In this document: piece after piece, positions 1 to 6,269 of the stretch | Layout: each line of letters starts with the position of its first letter | How positions within the stretch are numbered: the first letter of the stretch is position 1 | Assembly (NCBI GenBank): GCA_016297695.1 | Contig: JAEDGC010000029.1 | Coordinates: 1 to 21,073, forward strand | From: Bacilli bacterium | GTDB lineage: Bacteria; Bacillota_I; Bacilli_A; RF39; UBA660 | Reading direction: 5' to 3' | DNA length: 21,073 nt | Notes under the pieces: generated by a model | Databases searched by the model: none | Seen by the model: the letters and a program-made list of their open reading frames with translations, nothing else | Told to the model about the DNA's origin: nothing | Position numbers and translations under genes: made by a program

Positions 1-127
1 TTCTTTATTAAGTATAATAAACAAAGAAAATTATTAGTACAAATTACAATTTATCTAACTCTACTTTTAAGAGGTGTTAAATAAAAGATATATAATATAA
101 AATAATTTTATGAAAGGAGTTAATTTT

Positions 128-646
128 ATGAATCAAGAAAAAATTGGAAAATTAATTGCAGAATGTCGTAAAGAAAAAAAGATGACACAAGTAGAGTTAG
201 CAGAAAAGCTGAGAGTTACTGACAAATCAGTTAGTAAATGGGAAAATGGAAAATGTTTACCTGATGTTTCTTTATATAAAGATTTATGTAATCTTTTAGG
301 AATCACTTTAAATGAGTTTTTTGTAGGTGAAAAAATTGAGGAAGATAAATTTAAAGAACAGGCTGACAAGAATTTATTTGATGCATTAGAAAATAGTTCG
401 TTTACATTAAAAGAAAAAATAAAATATTATAGTAATAAATGGGATAAAGAACATTTTTTTGAACTAACTATTGAAATGATTATTATTGTAGGATTTATAA
501 TTTATGGTTTTATAAAAGATAATGGAATACAATTTATATTTATTATTTTGGGTTTTACTTGTGGAATATGGGAAACTAATAGAAAAAAAGCGTATATAGA
601 AAGAAATGCTTATAAGCAGATTAATAATAAAGAAAATAACCGATAA
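128..646 (+). CDS. XRE-family HTH regulator with C-terminal membrane segments
   Basis: This 172-aa protein has an N-terminal Cro/C1-type helix-turn-helix (residues about 7-60). The recognition-helix pattern is LRVTDKSVSKWENG, typical of XRE regulators. A charged linker follows, then two hydrophobic stretches near residues 110-130 and 135-150, so the HTH is probably tethered to the membrane. The ATG at 128 is preferred over the in-frame ATG at 110 because AAAGGAGT lies 7 nt upstream of it and overlaps the earlier ATG. A small membrane protein gene follows after 28 bp, probably in the same transcript. HTH regulators with membrane tails are common in low-GC Gram-positive accessory DNA. The target genes and any sensed signal are unknown. 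It could sense a peptide or cell-envelope state, but nothing here proves it. Confidence 0.85.
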   Translation: MNQEKIGKLIAECRKEKKMTQVELAEKLRVTDKSVSKWENGKCLPDVSLYKDLCNLLGITLNEFFVGEKIEEDKFKEQADKNLFDALENSSFTLKEKIKYYSNKWDKEHFFELTIEMIIIVGFIIYGFIKDNGIQFIFIILGFTCGIWETNRKKAYIERNAYKQINNKENNR

Positions 647-674
647 ATTACAATATATAAAGGAGATTCAAATT

Positions 675-902
675 ATGAAACAAAAAAATCAAATAATCCT
701 ATATAGCATAATATTACTGATAGGACTAACAGCATTTATATTAGAATTATTTATATTTGAAATAGATGGAATAACAGGCTTTTTAATTACATTGATAAGT
801 ATTTATATTATTATTGGTAGTATAATTAAATTATATAAATTAAGTTCTAAATTTAAAGGAGGTATTAAATCAATAATTAACTTGTTATTTAATATAGAAT
901 AA
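675..902 (+). CDS. Small two-TM membrane protein
   Basis: This 75-aa protein has two hydrophobic segments (about residues 6-27 and 32-52), separated by a short FEIDGITG turn. A lysine-rich amphipathic C-terminus follows. The ATG at 675 has AAGGAG ten bases upstream (659-664). The reading frame opens earlier, but those starts would overlap the preceding regulator gene and lack a ribosome-binding site. Position directly after a membrane-tailed XRE regulator suggests an operon and a joint function such as immunity or sensing. I do not recognise the family, and no catalytic motif is visible. Confidence 0.7.
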   Translation: MKQKNQIILYSIILLIGLTAFILELFIFEIDGITGFLITLISIYIIIGSIIKLYKLSSKFKGGIKSIINLLFNIE

Positions 903-925
903 TACAAAATTACAATTTATTATGC

Positions 926-934
926 AGAACAATA
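926..934. repeat. Target-site duplication, left copy
   Basis: The 9-mer AGAACAATA directly precedes the left inverted repeat of the insertion sequence. An identical copy follows the right end at 2561-2569. Nine bp is the duplication length I recall for ISLre2-type elements. Confidence 0.85.
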
Positions 935-960
935 GTTAGTGTAGAATAAGTGTGGAGATT
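935..960. repeat. Left terminal inverted repeat of the IS
   Basis: Begins GTTAGTGT and ends AAGTGTGGAGATT. It matches the inverted right end (2535-2560) except for the inner AGAAT block and two other bases. Confidence 0.8.
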
Positions 961-1007
961 TTTTACCTAAAAAATAAGATTTATAATTTAAACTAATTGT
1001 AAGATAG

Positions 1008-1038
1008 AAGGAGTAGATAGTCAATATCTATTCCTTTT
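1008..1038 (+). terminator. Hairpin at the 3' end of the transposase gene
   Basis: AAGGAGTAGATA (1008-1019) pairs with TATCTATTCCTT (1025-1036), with one G-U pair and a 5-nt loop. A short T run follows on the plus strand. It lies just inside the left IS end, so it would stop transcription entering from outside and protect the transposase from read-through antisense RNA. Confidence 0.5.
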
Positions 1039-2434
1039 ATATTACATAAATTTCTTGTCTAATTGATGTTAGTTGTTTCAATCTATTATTTTCTGATGGA
1101 GAATCGAGTATAGGTAAACTAGCATTTATTTTATATTCTAATGAATGATTTGAAGAGAGTCTTTGATCATATTTTATATTACATAATTTATTAATTTTAA
1201 TATTTATTTCTTCATAATTGTTATTTCCATATTTTAAATTGTAATAATCTTCAATAGTTAATTCATGCTTATTTGCATGATAAACAAGTAATTTCAATTT
1301 ATTTTCTAACCCCTGTTCTGAAAAACCATAAGGAGAAGAAGTGATATATCTAGCAAAAGCTTGATTGACATGGCCTTCCATAGAATAATGAACTTTATAA
1401 TCTTCATCTAATTGATTTTTAATGCCATCTAAATTATTAATAATATAATTCATATGTTCTTTCATATATTTTTCTTGTTCAGGATATTTTTCAATTTGAC
1501 AATTAACGAGAGTTTTGAAGTCATCTAATAAGTCATTTCTAATGTAATTATCAGCAATATTTCTAAGATTTATATCATCCTTAAAAATGTATTTCAAATG
1601 TTTTTTAATGTAGTGAAAAGGATCAAGAACAAATTTAGCATTAGGAAAACAATTAGTATAATTTTTAATACCAGTAGCACCATCACCAGATACAAATATC
1701 TTTTTAAATTTATCAATATCATATTTTTTATCAACATAATCAAATATTACTTCCCATAGTTCTTCATAAGTTAGTTTAGAAGAAGCAAAATAGCGAATGT
1801 TTTTAAGTTTCTTTCTTTTTACAAAATCTTCTTCATAACCTTCATGAACAATAGCACAAGGACATATTCTATTTCCGCCTTTTTGAAGGTTAGCATGAAT
1901 TTCATCCATTTCAATATATAAAATATCAGGTTGACAAGTAGATTTAGTAATAACTTCATCTATAGAACCATCTAATACTTTAATCTTTTTAGAAACAGTA
2001 CTTCTTGATATTTGGGTGTTTCTTAAGGCATGACTAGCAGCTTGACTCATGTTTTCTTCCATTGCGTATTTAGTTAATTGATATTCAGCTTCATTGGTTA
2101 ATCTTTGATAAGGTTTTAAATGAAGAATATCTCTTAATGGTACATATCTTTCTTTAGTGGCTTTATTAATATAAGCTGTAGAATTAATAGTAATTAAACC
2201 AATAGAGGTAATTAAAGTTCTTTGTCTAGTTTCTTTTATATTGAATTCTTTTTTTCTTTCTTTAGATTTTTTAAAATTTTCATCGAAATAGTTTAAAAAA
2301 GATTCATATAATTTTAATGTAAAAGTATCACCAACATTTCGAATTTTACTTTCTAAATTAAGTGGAGTTAAATTATTTTTAAAAGTTTCATTAAAAGTAT
2401 TAGTAATTTCATTAATTAATGGTATAATTTTCAT
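1037..2434 (-). CDS. ISLre2-family (UPF0236-like) transposase
   Basis: This 465-aa transposase begins at the ATG at 2434, where a GCGAGG ribosome-binding site lies upstream on the minus strand. The longer frame to 2545 would run into the terminal repeat. The N-terminal half has the arrangement ETRQRTLITSIG followed by RYVPLRDILHLKPYQR, then helices with QAASHALR and SRSTVSKKI, as in ISLre2 transposases. Two acidic catalytic positions of a DDE nuclease are visible in YIEMDEIHANLQ and in VSGDGATGIKNY, followed by DPFHYIKKH. There is no frameshift or internal stop, so it could be active. It moves only its own element; no passenger genes are present. Confidence 0.9.
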   Translation of the reverse strand: MKIIPLINEITNTFNETFKNNLTPLNLESKIRNVGDTFTLKLYESFLNYFDENFKKSKERKKEFNIKETRQRTLITSIGLITINSTAYINKATKERYVPLRDILHLKPYQRLTNEAEYQLTKYAMEENMSQAASHALRNTQISRSTVSKKIKVLDGSIDEVITKSTCQPDILYIEMDEIHANLQKGGNRICPCAIVHEGYEEDFVKRKKLKNIRYFASSKLTYEELWEVIFDYVDKKYDIDKFKKIFVSGDGATGIKNYTNCFPNAKFVLDPFHYIKKHLKYIFKDDINLRNIADNYIRNDLLDDFKTLVNCQIEKYPEQEKYMKEHMNYIINNLDGIKNQLDEDYKVHYSMEGHVNQAFARYITSSPYGFSEQGLENKLKLLVYHANKHELTIEDYYNLKYGNNNYEEINIKINKLCNIKYDQRLSSNHSLEYKINASLPILDSPSENNRLKQLTSIRQEIYVI

Positions 2435-2534
2435 ATGGTTAAAACCTCGCTTTCTATTGTTTTTGAACAATTCAATTATAAAGCATTTTTTAGGTTTTAA
2501 CCTTTTTAATTTACTTAAAAGGGTTATTTTTATA

Positions 2535-2560
2535 AATCTCCCCACTTTGGAAACACTATC
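2535..2560. repeat. Right terminal inverted repeat of the IS
   Basis: Read from the outer end inward it starts GATAGTGT and contains AAGTGGGGAGATTT, the partner of the left repeat at 935-960. Confidence 0.8.
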
Positions 2561-2569
2561 AGAACAATA
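2561..2569. repeat. Target-site duplication, right copy
   Basis: AGAACAATA, identical to 926-934, directly follows the right inverted repeat. Confidence 0.85.
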
Positions 2570-2587
2570 ATAAGATTTGCTTTTTTA

Positions 2588-2596
2588 TGATATAAT
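2588..2596 (+). promoter_or_regulatory. Extended -10 promoter for the GIY-YIG gene
   Basis: TGATATAAT combines a TGN extension with a consensus TATAAT, and lies 54 bp before the ATG at 2650. No good -35 is present. The insertion sequence ends only 28 bp upstream, so the IS may have removed upstream elements. Confidence 0.6.
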
Positions 2597-2649
2597 CAAA
2601 TAAATATTAATTTGAAACTATATTATGAGATTTGTTGGGGGAATGCGTA

Positions 2650-3531
2650 ATGAATTGTATAAATTGTAATTCTAAACATATTCAAAAAGATGGCAATCAT
2701 AATGGAATGCAAAGATATAAATGTATGAGCTGTAAGAAAAGATTTGATTATGGTGTTTATGAAGGAACAAATGAATATATTAATCATTTTAATGTAAAAA
2801 TAAAGAAGAATGAAAGAAATCACTTAACAAGAGATAATTATTGTGTTCCTAGCAATGAATTGGATTATAAAGATAAAAAAAATTTGAGAACAGTTGATGA
2901 ATTTTATAGAAAAAATAAAAGATATCCATTATTGTGTCCACCATGGTTTTGTAATATTCCAAATGAAATTTATAAAGATTTTGAACACTATACTGATGAA
3001 TATGTAGAAGAACATTATAATGATTGTATGGCAAATTTTGATTTAAACATGAAATATTTTAGAAAATTAGACCATAATAATTTTAATGACTACCTTATGA
3101 GATTTGTTAAAAAGAATAAATTCATAGAAATTGATGATTTAAATTTTCTTAATAATAAAACTGGAGTATATATATTAGTTTTAGATAAATATAATCAGGT
3201 TTATATTGGAATATCAGAATCAACTGGTGGAATAAAGAAAAGAATATTACAACATTGGAGTAAAAAAAAAGAATTTGGTCGATTGTTAAATGGAGATGTA
3301 AATACTTCAATTCTATCAATTGATTCATTTGGGGCATTAGATACAACAAGAATATTTTATAAAGAATTAAAATGGTTCCAAAATATACACGAATATGAGG
3401 AAAGAATGGTGAGAGAATTTAAAAAAGATTATAGATTAAATCGTGTAAGTGGAGGAATAAATAAAGAATCCGAATCAGAAATTAGAAATTTAAAACTCTT
3501 ATCTTCAATTGAAAAAAGAATACTTAAATAA
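2650..3531 (+). CDS. Zinc-ribbon plus GIY-YIG nuclease-like protein
   Basis: This 293-aa protein begins at the ATG at 2650, with a GGGGGA ribosome-binding site about 8 nt upstream. Residues 3-28 form a CX2C-X18-CX2C zinc ribbon, with CMSCKKRF after the second pair. This resembles the N-terminal zinc ribbon of IS1-type transposases. A linker rich in charged and aromatic residues covers about 45-165. Residues 171-265 look like a GIY-YIG nuclease: GVY at 172-174, YIG at 185-187, a candidate catalytic Arg at 198, a candidate metal-binding Glu at 250/251, and NRVSGG near 264. By family knowledge it would nick or cut DNA with one metal ion. The zinc ribbon probably binds DNA. It stands alone between two terminators. 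Its role in the element is unknown; homing-like and defence roles are both possible. Confidence 0.72.
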   Translation: MNCINCNSKHIQKDGNHNGMQRYKCMSCKKRFDYGVYEGTNEYINHFNVKIKKNERNHLTRDNYCVPSNELDYKDKKNLRTVDEFYRKNKRYPLLCPPWFCNIPNEIYKDFEHYTDEYVEEHYNDCMANFDLNMKYFRKLDHNNFNDYLMRFVKKNKFIEIDDLNFLNNKTGVYILVLDKYNQVYIGISESTGGIKKRILQHWSKKKEFGRLLNGDVNTSILSIDSFGALDTTRIFYKELKWFQNIHEYEERMVREFKKDYRLNRVSGGINKESESEIRNLKLLSSIEKRILK

Positions 3532-3575
3532 ATTCCGATTTACGAATGAATTTTATTTAGGTCTTAATAATTTAG

Positions 3576-3597
3576 AGGTATAGAAATATACCTTTTT
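3576..3597 (+). terminator. Intrinsic terminator after the GIY-YIG gene
   Basis: AGGTATA (3576-3582), a GAAA tetraloop, TATACCT (3587-3593), then a short T run. It lies 45 bp after the stop codon. Confidence 0.75.
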
Positions 3598-3620
3598 AAT
3601 TGTACTTAATATTTTTCAAA

Positions 3621-3654
3621 TAAAAAAACAATTCCAATACTGCTAGAATTGTTT
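3621..3654 (-). terminator. Intrinsic terminator for the tandem-HTH gene
   Basis: AAACAATTC (3626-3634) pairs with GAATTGTTT (3646-3654). Read on the minus strand the hairpin is followed by a T run (the A tract from 3622). It ends the transcript of the regulator encoded at 3740-4162 and, with the plus-strand terminator at 3576, separates the two converging genes. Confidence 0.75.
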
Positions 3655-3739
3655 ACTACATCAATTGCAATACTTCTCAACTGACAATTTAATTATAACA
3701 ATTTATTTTATAAATATCAAGTGATATTTAAATATTAAC

Positions 3740-4162
3740 TTAAAAAAATAGTGAAGTGGACATTTTATATTTTAAACATATATCATATAAGAAGGCTGTT
3801 TGAATTAATGTATGACCTGTTTCATAAGCAGAAATAACAGATTGAGTAGTATTGATTGATTTGGCAAATTCGGATTGTGATAAGTTGTTATCAGTTCTAA
3901 TCTTCCTGATGTTATTACCGATTTTATTTTTATTAATTCTAATTTTAGTATTTAATTTTTCTTTTTTATCAGTAAGACCAATAGCATAATCTAATGTATT
4001 GTTAGTTAAATTACAAAAATTGATCAAATGTTTTAGTGGTATTATTTTTTCACCAGTTTCCCATCTAGCATAAGTTGATTTAGAAACATTTAACTTTTCT
4101 GCCATTTCTCTTTGATTTAAATCTAAGTTATCTCTCATAAATATAAGATGTTCACAATTCAT
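3740..4162 (-). CDS. Tandem-HTH XRE-family regulator
   Basis: This 140-aa protein consists almost wholly of two Cro/C1-type HTH domains. The first (about residues 5-58) contains LNQREMAEKLNVSKSTYARWETG; the second (about 80-135) contains LSQSEFAKSINTTQSVISAYETG. Both have the canonical XRE recognition pattern. A lysine/asparagine-rich linker joins them. The ATG at 4162 follows AGGTGA at a good distance; the earlier in-frame GTG at 4171 overlaps that Shine-Dalgarno. The gene is divergent from the small membrane gene at 4275, with about 110 bp of shared control DNA. It probably represses itself and its neighbour. One chain with two HTHs could bind a pseudo-palindrome as a monomer. Confidence 0.88.
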   Translation of the reverse strand: MNCEHLIFMRDNLDLNQREMAEKLNVSKSTYARWETGEKIIPLKHLINFCNLTNNTLDYAIGLTDKKEKLNTKIRINKNKIGNNIRKIRTDNNLSQSEFAKSINTTQSVISAYETGHTLIQTAFLYDICLKYKMSTSLFF

Positions 4163-4170
4163 AAGTATCA

Positions 4171-4199
4171 CCTATTTATAATTTTCTCAAATAAATAGG
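4171..4199 (-). promoter_or_regulatory. Inverted repeat: operator or RBS hairpin
   Basis: CCTATTTAT (4171-4179) and ATAAATAGG (4191-4199) are a perfect 9-bp inverted repeat with an 11-nt spacer, just upstream of the tandem-HTH start codon. As DNA it could be the regulator's operator. As RNA on the minus strand its 3' arm ends in the AGG of the Shine-Dalgarno AGGTGA, so the hairpin could also hide the ribosome-binding site. Confidence 0.5.
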
Positions 4200-4236
4200 A
4201 AATATTAGCAAATTGCCCCACAATAACGATATTTTA

Positions 4237-4250
4237 TGATATACTATAAT
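4237..4250 (+). promoter_or_regulatory. Overlapping -10 boxes upstream of the small membrane gene
   Basis: TGATATACT (4237-4245, extended -10) overlaps TATAAT (4245-4250). Both lie 25-40 bp before the start at 4275. No clear -35 is visible. Confidence 0.5.
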
Positions 4251-4274
4251 AGTAGTAATTTGTAAGGAGGAAAA

Positions 4275-4565
4275 ATGGGATTAAGAATATTTATAATGAG
4301 TTTTTTGGGAACATGTATAATAACATTTACATCATTACTTAATGTTAATACAATAATTACAGGTCATGAATTAGGTATAAAATTAGCCAATTTAATGGGT
4401 ATTGATCCATATATGCAATTATCAGTTGCAGGAGCAGGAATTGCATATGATGTAATGATTATATTGACTTTTATTTTATTACTTGCTGAAATGGTATTAC
4501 TTCCAAAAGTTTATACAGCATTAGTTAACTTAAATGACTGGTTATGGAAAAAATTAGAATATTAA
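4275..4565 (+). CDS. Small membrane protein, unknown
   Basis: This 96-aa protein begins at an ATG with AAGGAGG at 4263-4269. It has an N-terminal hydrophobic segment (about residues 3-22), a middle stretch with a GHELG motif and small residues, and a second hydrophobic segment (about 57-78). A WLWKK tail follows. The predicted topology is two TM helices. It is divergent from the tandem-HTH regulator and probably under its control. No family is recognised and no catalytic residues stand out. A holin-like or envelope role would be a guess. Confidence 0.65.
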   Translation: MGLRIFIMSFLGTCIITFTSLLNVNTIITGHELGIKLANLMGIDPYMQLSVAGAGIAYDVMIILTFILLLAEMVLLPKVYTALVNLNDWLWKKLEY

Positions 4566-4585
4566 TATTTAAATTTTGAAAGTAG

Positions 4586-4594
4586 TGTTATAAT
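4586..4594 (+). promoter_or_regulatory. Extended -10 box before the 161-aa gene
   Basis: TGTTATAAT lies 28 bp before the start at 4623. This suggests the gene has its own promoter in addition to read-through from the membrane protein gene. Confidence 0.45.
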
Positions 4595-4622
4595 AATAAG
4601 TAATGTTGAAGAGGTGGTAATG

Positions 4623-5108
4623 ATGGGAGATATATCTTTTGAAATGTTATATCAAAAATCACTGAAAATTAAGCCGTTAACAGATAATATTGAAACAAAT
4701 TCATTCCATATTAGAAATTTAAAGCCAGAGGAACAAATTGATTATTTAAAACAACTTGGTAATATCAAAGTTGATAAAGAAGATAGTAAAATTAATATTT
4801 ATAGTAGAAAAATTAATAATATAGATTATGGTGTTTATATGATTAAGGTTCCTATTATTAAGGAATCATTTAAAGATGGTATTAAAGTATATGCTGATTA
4901 TCTATATAGAACTTGTATGATTGCTATTAAAGAAGATGAGCAAGGGATATGGACTTTGGATAATATTTTGTTATATCAAGATAATGATTTTGATAAAGTT
5001 GAAACACAATATAAGGAATTATATAAAATATTATCTGAAAAAAATGAGTATGAATTATTAAAAATTATTGATAGTGCAATAGATGATGAAATATCAAAAA
5101 ATAAGTGA
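4623..5108 (+). CDS. Conserved-looking soluble protein of unknown function
   Basis: This 161-aa acidic/lysine-rich soluble protein has no membrane segment or signal peptide. GAGGTGG at 4611-4617 points to the second of two adjacent ATGs (4623); 4620 is also possible. The central part alternates hydrophobic strands (KINIYSRKINNIDYGVYMIKV, split here as KINIYSRK then IDYGVYMIKV). The C-terminus is helical with many Glu and Lys. It follows the small membrane gene by 57 bp and is the last gene before the repeat and terminator region. I do not recognise the family. Base composition matches its neighbours. Confidence 0.6.
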   Translation: MGDISFEMLYQKSLKIKPLTDNIETNSFHIRNLKPEEQIDYLKQLGNIKVDKEDSKINIYSRKINNIDYGVYMIKVPIIKESFKDGIKVYADYLYRTCMIAIKEDEQGIWTLDNILLYQDNDFDKVETQYKELYKILSEKNEYELLKIIDSAIDDEISKNK

Positions 5109-5118
5109 TATTCAATTT

Positions 5119-5148
5119 TAGACGAAAATAGACGAAAATAGACGAAAG
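5119..5148. repeat. Three tandem 10-bp repeats TAGACGAAA[A/G]
   Basis: TAGACGAAAA, TAGACGAAAA and TAGACGAAAG follow one another without spacer. A 10-bp period places the same face of the helix toward a bound protein three times. The array sits 10 bp after a stop codon and upstream of the regulatory region of the recombinase module. It could be a regulator- or replication/transfer-protein binding site. Confidence 0.75.
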
Positions 5149-5184
5149 TTTTTCTGAAATATATCCTTTTGTACAATAATTTTC

Positions 5185-5212
5185 TTGATTATTCTGTGTC
5201 AAGTGGTAAAAT
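5185..5212 (+). promoter_or_regulatory. Candidate promoter ahead of a hairpin RNA
   Basis: TTGATT (5185-5190), a 16-bp spacer and TAAAAT (5207-5212), with a TGG extension before the -10. Transcription would start near 5219, exactly at the foot of the hairpin that follows. Confidence 0.4.
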
Positions 5213-5218
5213 GTAGTA

Positions 5219-5276
5219 AAATGAATTAATTCTGGGAGGAAGAAAGTATCCCATTTTAAATTAGTTCATTTTTTTT
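5219..5276 (+). terminator. Large hairpin with T tract: terminator or short RNA
   Basis: A 13-bp lower stem (5219-5231 with 5259-5271, one G-U), an internal loop, and a 5-bp upper stem (TGGGA 5233-5237, TCCCA 5249-5253) close a purine-rich loop GGAAGAAAGTA. Eight Ts follow (5269-5276). It is a convincing intrinsic terminator. Together with the promoter just upstream it could be a free RNA of about 58 nt. Confidence 0.7.
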
Positions 5277-5299
5277 ATGGCAAAAATGCTAAAAAAATA

Positions 5300-5327
5300 T
5301 TGACATTGAAAAAAATAGTGCTAGAAT
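5300..5327 (+). promoter_or_regulatory. Strong promoter of the ArpU-MazF-recombinase block
   Basis: Consensus -35 TTGACA (5300-5305), a 16-bp spacer, and -10 TAGAAT (5322-5327) preceded by TGC. The leader from about 5335 runs into a second hairpin terminator before the first ORF. The leader also holds a possible 9-codon ORF (ATG at 5354, stop at 5381-5383) with only a weak ribosome-binding site. Confidence 0.75.
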
Positions 5328-5395
5328 AGTAAACAAGTTTTTGAGAAAAATTATATGTTTATAATCTTTCAAAACTACATTTAATAATATTAAAT

Positions 5396-5454
5396 AGAAG
5401 AAGCAGTATCCATTTCTATTAAAATTAGTATTGGTTTTTTGCTTCTTCTTTTTT
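5396..5454 (+). terminator. Intrinsic terminator in the leader (attenuator candidate)
   Basis: AGAAGAAGC (5396-5404) pairs perfectly with GCTTCTTCT (5441-5449) across a 36-nt loop. A run of six Ts ends at 5454. It lies between the strong promoter at 5300 and the first ORF (5472), so most transcripts should end here unless the hairpin is prevented. This is the layout of transcription attenuation. Confidence 0.7.
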
Positions 5455-5471
5455 GTTAAAGAGGTGATGCT

Positions 5472-5621
5472 ATGAGAAAACAAAATGTTTTCTATGACAA
5501 TATATACTTAAAAACTGATTGGGATGGTAATCTTGATTTTACTATCTCTTCTAGCAATAATAATATTCAATTAGTCATTAAAGGAAAATCAAAAAATAGG
5601 GTTTCTTGCCCTAAAAAATGA
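5472..5621 (+). CDS. 49-aa ORF between two terminators
   Basis: A 49-codon ORF begins at an ATG with AAAGAGGTGATG directly upstream, a strong ribosome-binding site. The product is hydrophilic with a WDGNLDFTI strand, a serine/asparagine stretch and a basic C-terminus ending VSCPKK. Its TGA stop lies inside the 3' arm of the next terminator hairpin (5619-5621). A ribosome translating to the end would therefore block that hairpin. It may be a leader peptide coupling translation to read-through, or a small regulator. The family is not recognised. Confidence 0.6.
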   Translation: MRKQNVFYDNIYLKTDWDGNLDFTISSSNNNIQLVIKGKSKNRVSCPKK

Positions 5622-5632
5622 TTTTCCTTTTT
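5580..5632 (+). terminator. Third intrinsic terminator, overlapping the 49-aa ORF
   Basis: A perfect 12-bp lower stem (5580-5591 with 5619-5630), a symmetrical A5/A5 internal loop, and an upper stem TAGGG/CCCTA (5597-5601, 5609-5613) with a 7-nt loop. A T run follows at the base. It precedes the ArpU-like gene by 28 bp. Confidence 0.72.
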
Positions 5633-5659
5633 CTTTGCTATAAGGAGGATTGAGTCAAA

Positions 5660-6196
5660 ATGAATAATGAAGAAAATATGAATTATGAATATCTTGATAA
5701 TGATATTTTAAGTAAAGCATTCATAAATGAGTATAATTTAGAATTATGCACAAAAATAGCATTTAGAATAATGCATCGTTTTGTAAAACTAAAAAATAAG
5801 TATCCAAATGAACCTGCAATCAAGATTACTGCAAGATATGAACCGATTTACTCATGTCCTCTTCCTAGACAAAATCATCAAATGGATTTAGTAGATAGGA
5901 AGATAGATGAAACGGCAGAATATCAATTTATGAATGAGAAGATAACTGCAATGATGAAAATCATGAATAGTGATGAAAAAAAATGCTTTACTGAAAAATT
6001 TATAAATGAAAAAACAGATTATCAACTTTCAAAAATTATGCAACGATCAAGATGTGGTGTTAGTCCTTTTGTTAATAGTTGTATTATAAGAATAGTATTA
6101 ACTTTTCATATGGAAGTAATGTGTGATGAAGAATATGATTTTGACGAAAATAAACCTTTAGAATTTGATTATAGCGATTTTATAATTAATAAATAA
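5660..6196 (+). CDS. ArpU/sigma-70 region 4-like transcriptional regulator
   Basis: This 178-aa protein begins at an ATG 11 nt after AAGGAGG. The C-terminal half (about residues 95-150) has the helical pattern of a sigma-70 region 4/ArpU HTH: MMKIMNSDEKKCFTEKF, then DYQLSKIMQRSRCGVSPFV and a terminal helix. The N-terminal half lacks recognisable sigma region 2, so it is not a complete sigma factor. ArpU-like proteins act as late-gene activators in phages of low-GC Gram-positives. Here it lies in a mobile element upstream of a MazF-like toxin and a serine recombinase, and downstream of three terminators. It may control element excision or transfer genes. Assignment is by fold pattern and context only. 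Confidence 0.6.
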   Translation: MNNEENMNYEYLDNDILSKAFINEYNLELCTKIAFRIMHRFVKLKNKYPNEPAIKITARYEPIYSCPLPRQNHQMDLVDRKIDETAEYQFMNEKITAMMKIMNSDEKKCFTEKFINEKTDYQLSKIMQRSRCGVSPFVNSCIIRIVLTFHMEVMCDEEYDFDENKPLEFDYSDFIINK

Positions 6197-6221
6197 TAAA
6201 TTAATAATGTATTTTTTTAGT

Positions 6222-6247
6222 AGGACTCTTAGGAGTCTTTTTATTTT
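6222..6247 (+). terminator. Short intrinsic terminator after the ArpU-like gene
   Basis: GGACTC, a TTAG loop, GAGTCT and a T-rich tail. It lies between the regulator and the MazF-like gene, so toxin expression depends on read-through or on a promoter not recognised here. Confidence 0.7.
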
Positions 6248-6269
6248 GCCTAATTTATGGAGGTATTTA

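Larger units (their letters stand above)
935..2560. mobile_element. Complete ISLre2-family insertion sequence, about 1626 bp
   Basis: The element encodes one transposase on the minus strand. It is bounded by imperfect terminal inverted repeats of about 26 bp. The left end begins GTTAGTGT and the right end, read inward, begins GATAGTGT. Both contain AAGTG-x-GGAGATTT, and about 20 of 27 positions agree. A perfect 9-bp direct repeat, AGAACAATA, flanks the element (926-934 and 2561-2569), so both ends are intact and insertion was by transposition. It landed in the intergenic space between the small membrane gene and the GIY-YIG gene and disrupts no visible ORF. Family assignment rests on the transposase sequence and the 9-bp duplication. 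Confidence 0.88.

Noticed and set aside
38..919. ACAAATTACAATTTAT near 39 and a similar string near 903, flanking the first two genes
   Set aside because: Such strings recur in this AT-rich DNA (also near 645 and 20979) and differ by an indel; there is no other sign of a mobile unit.
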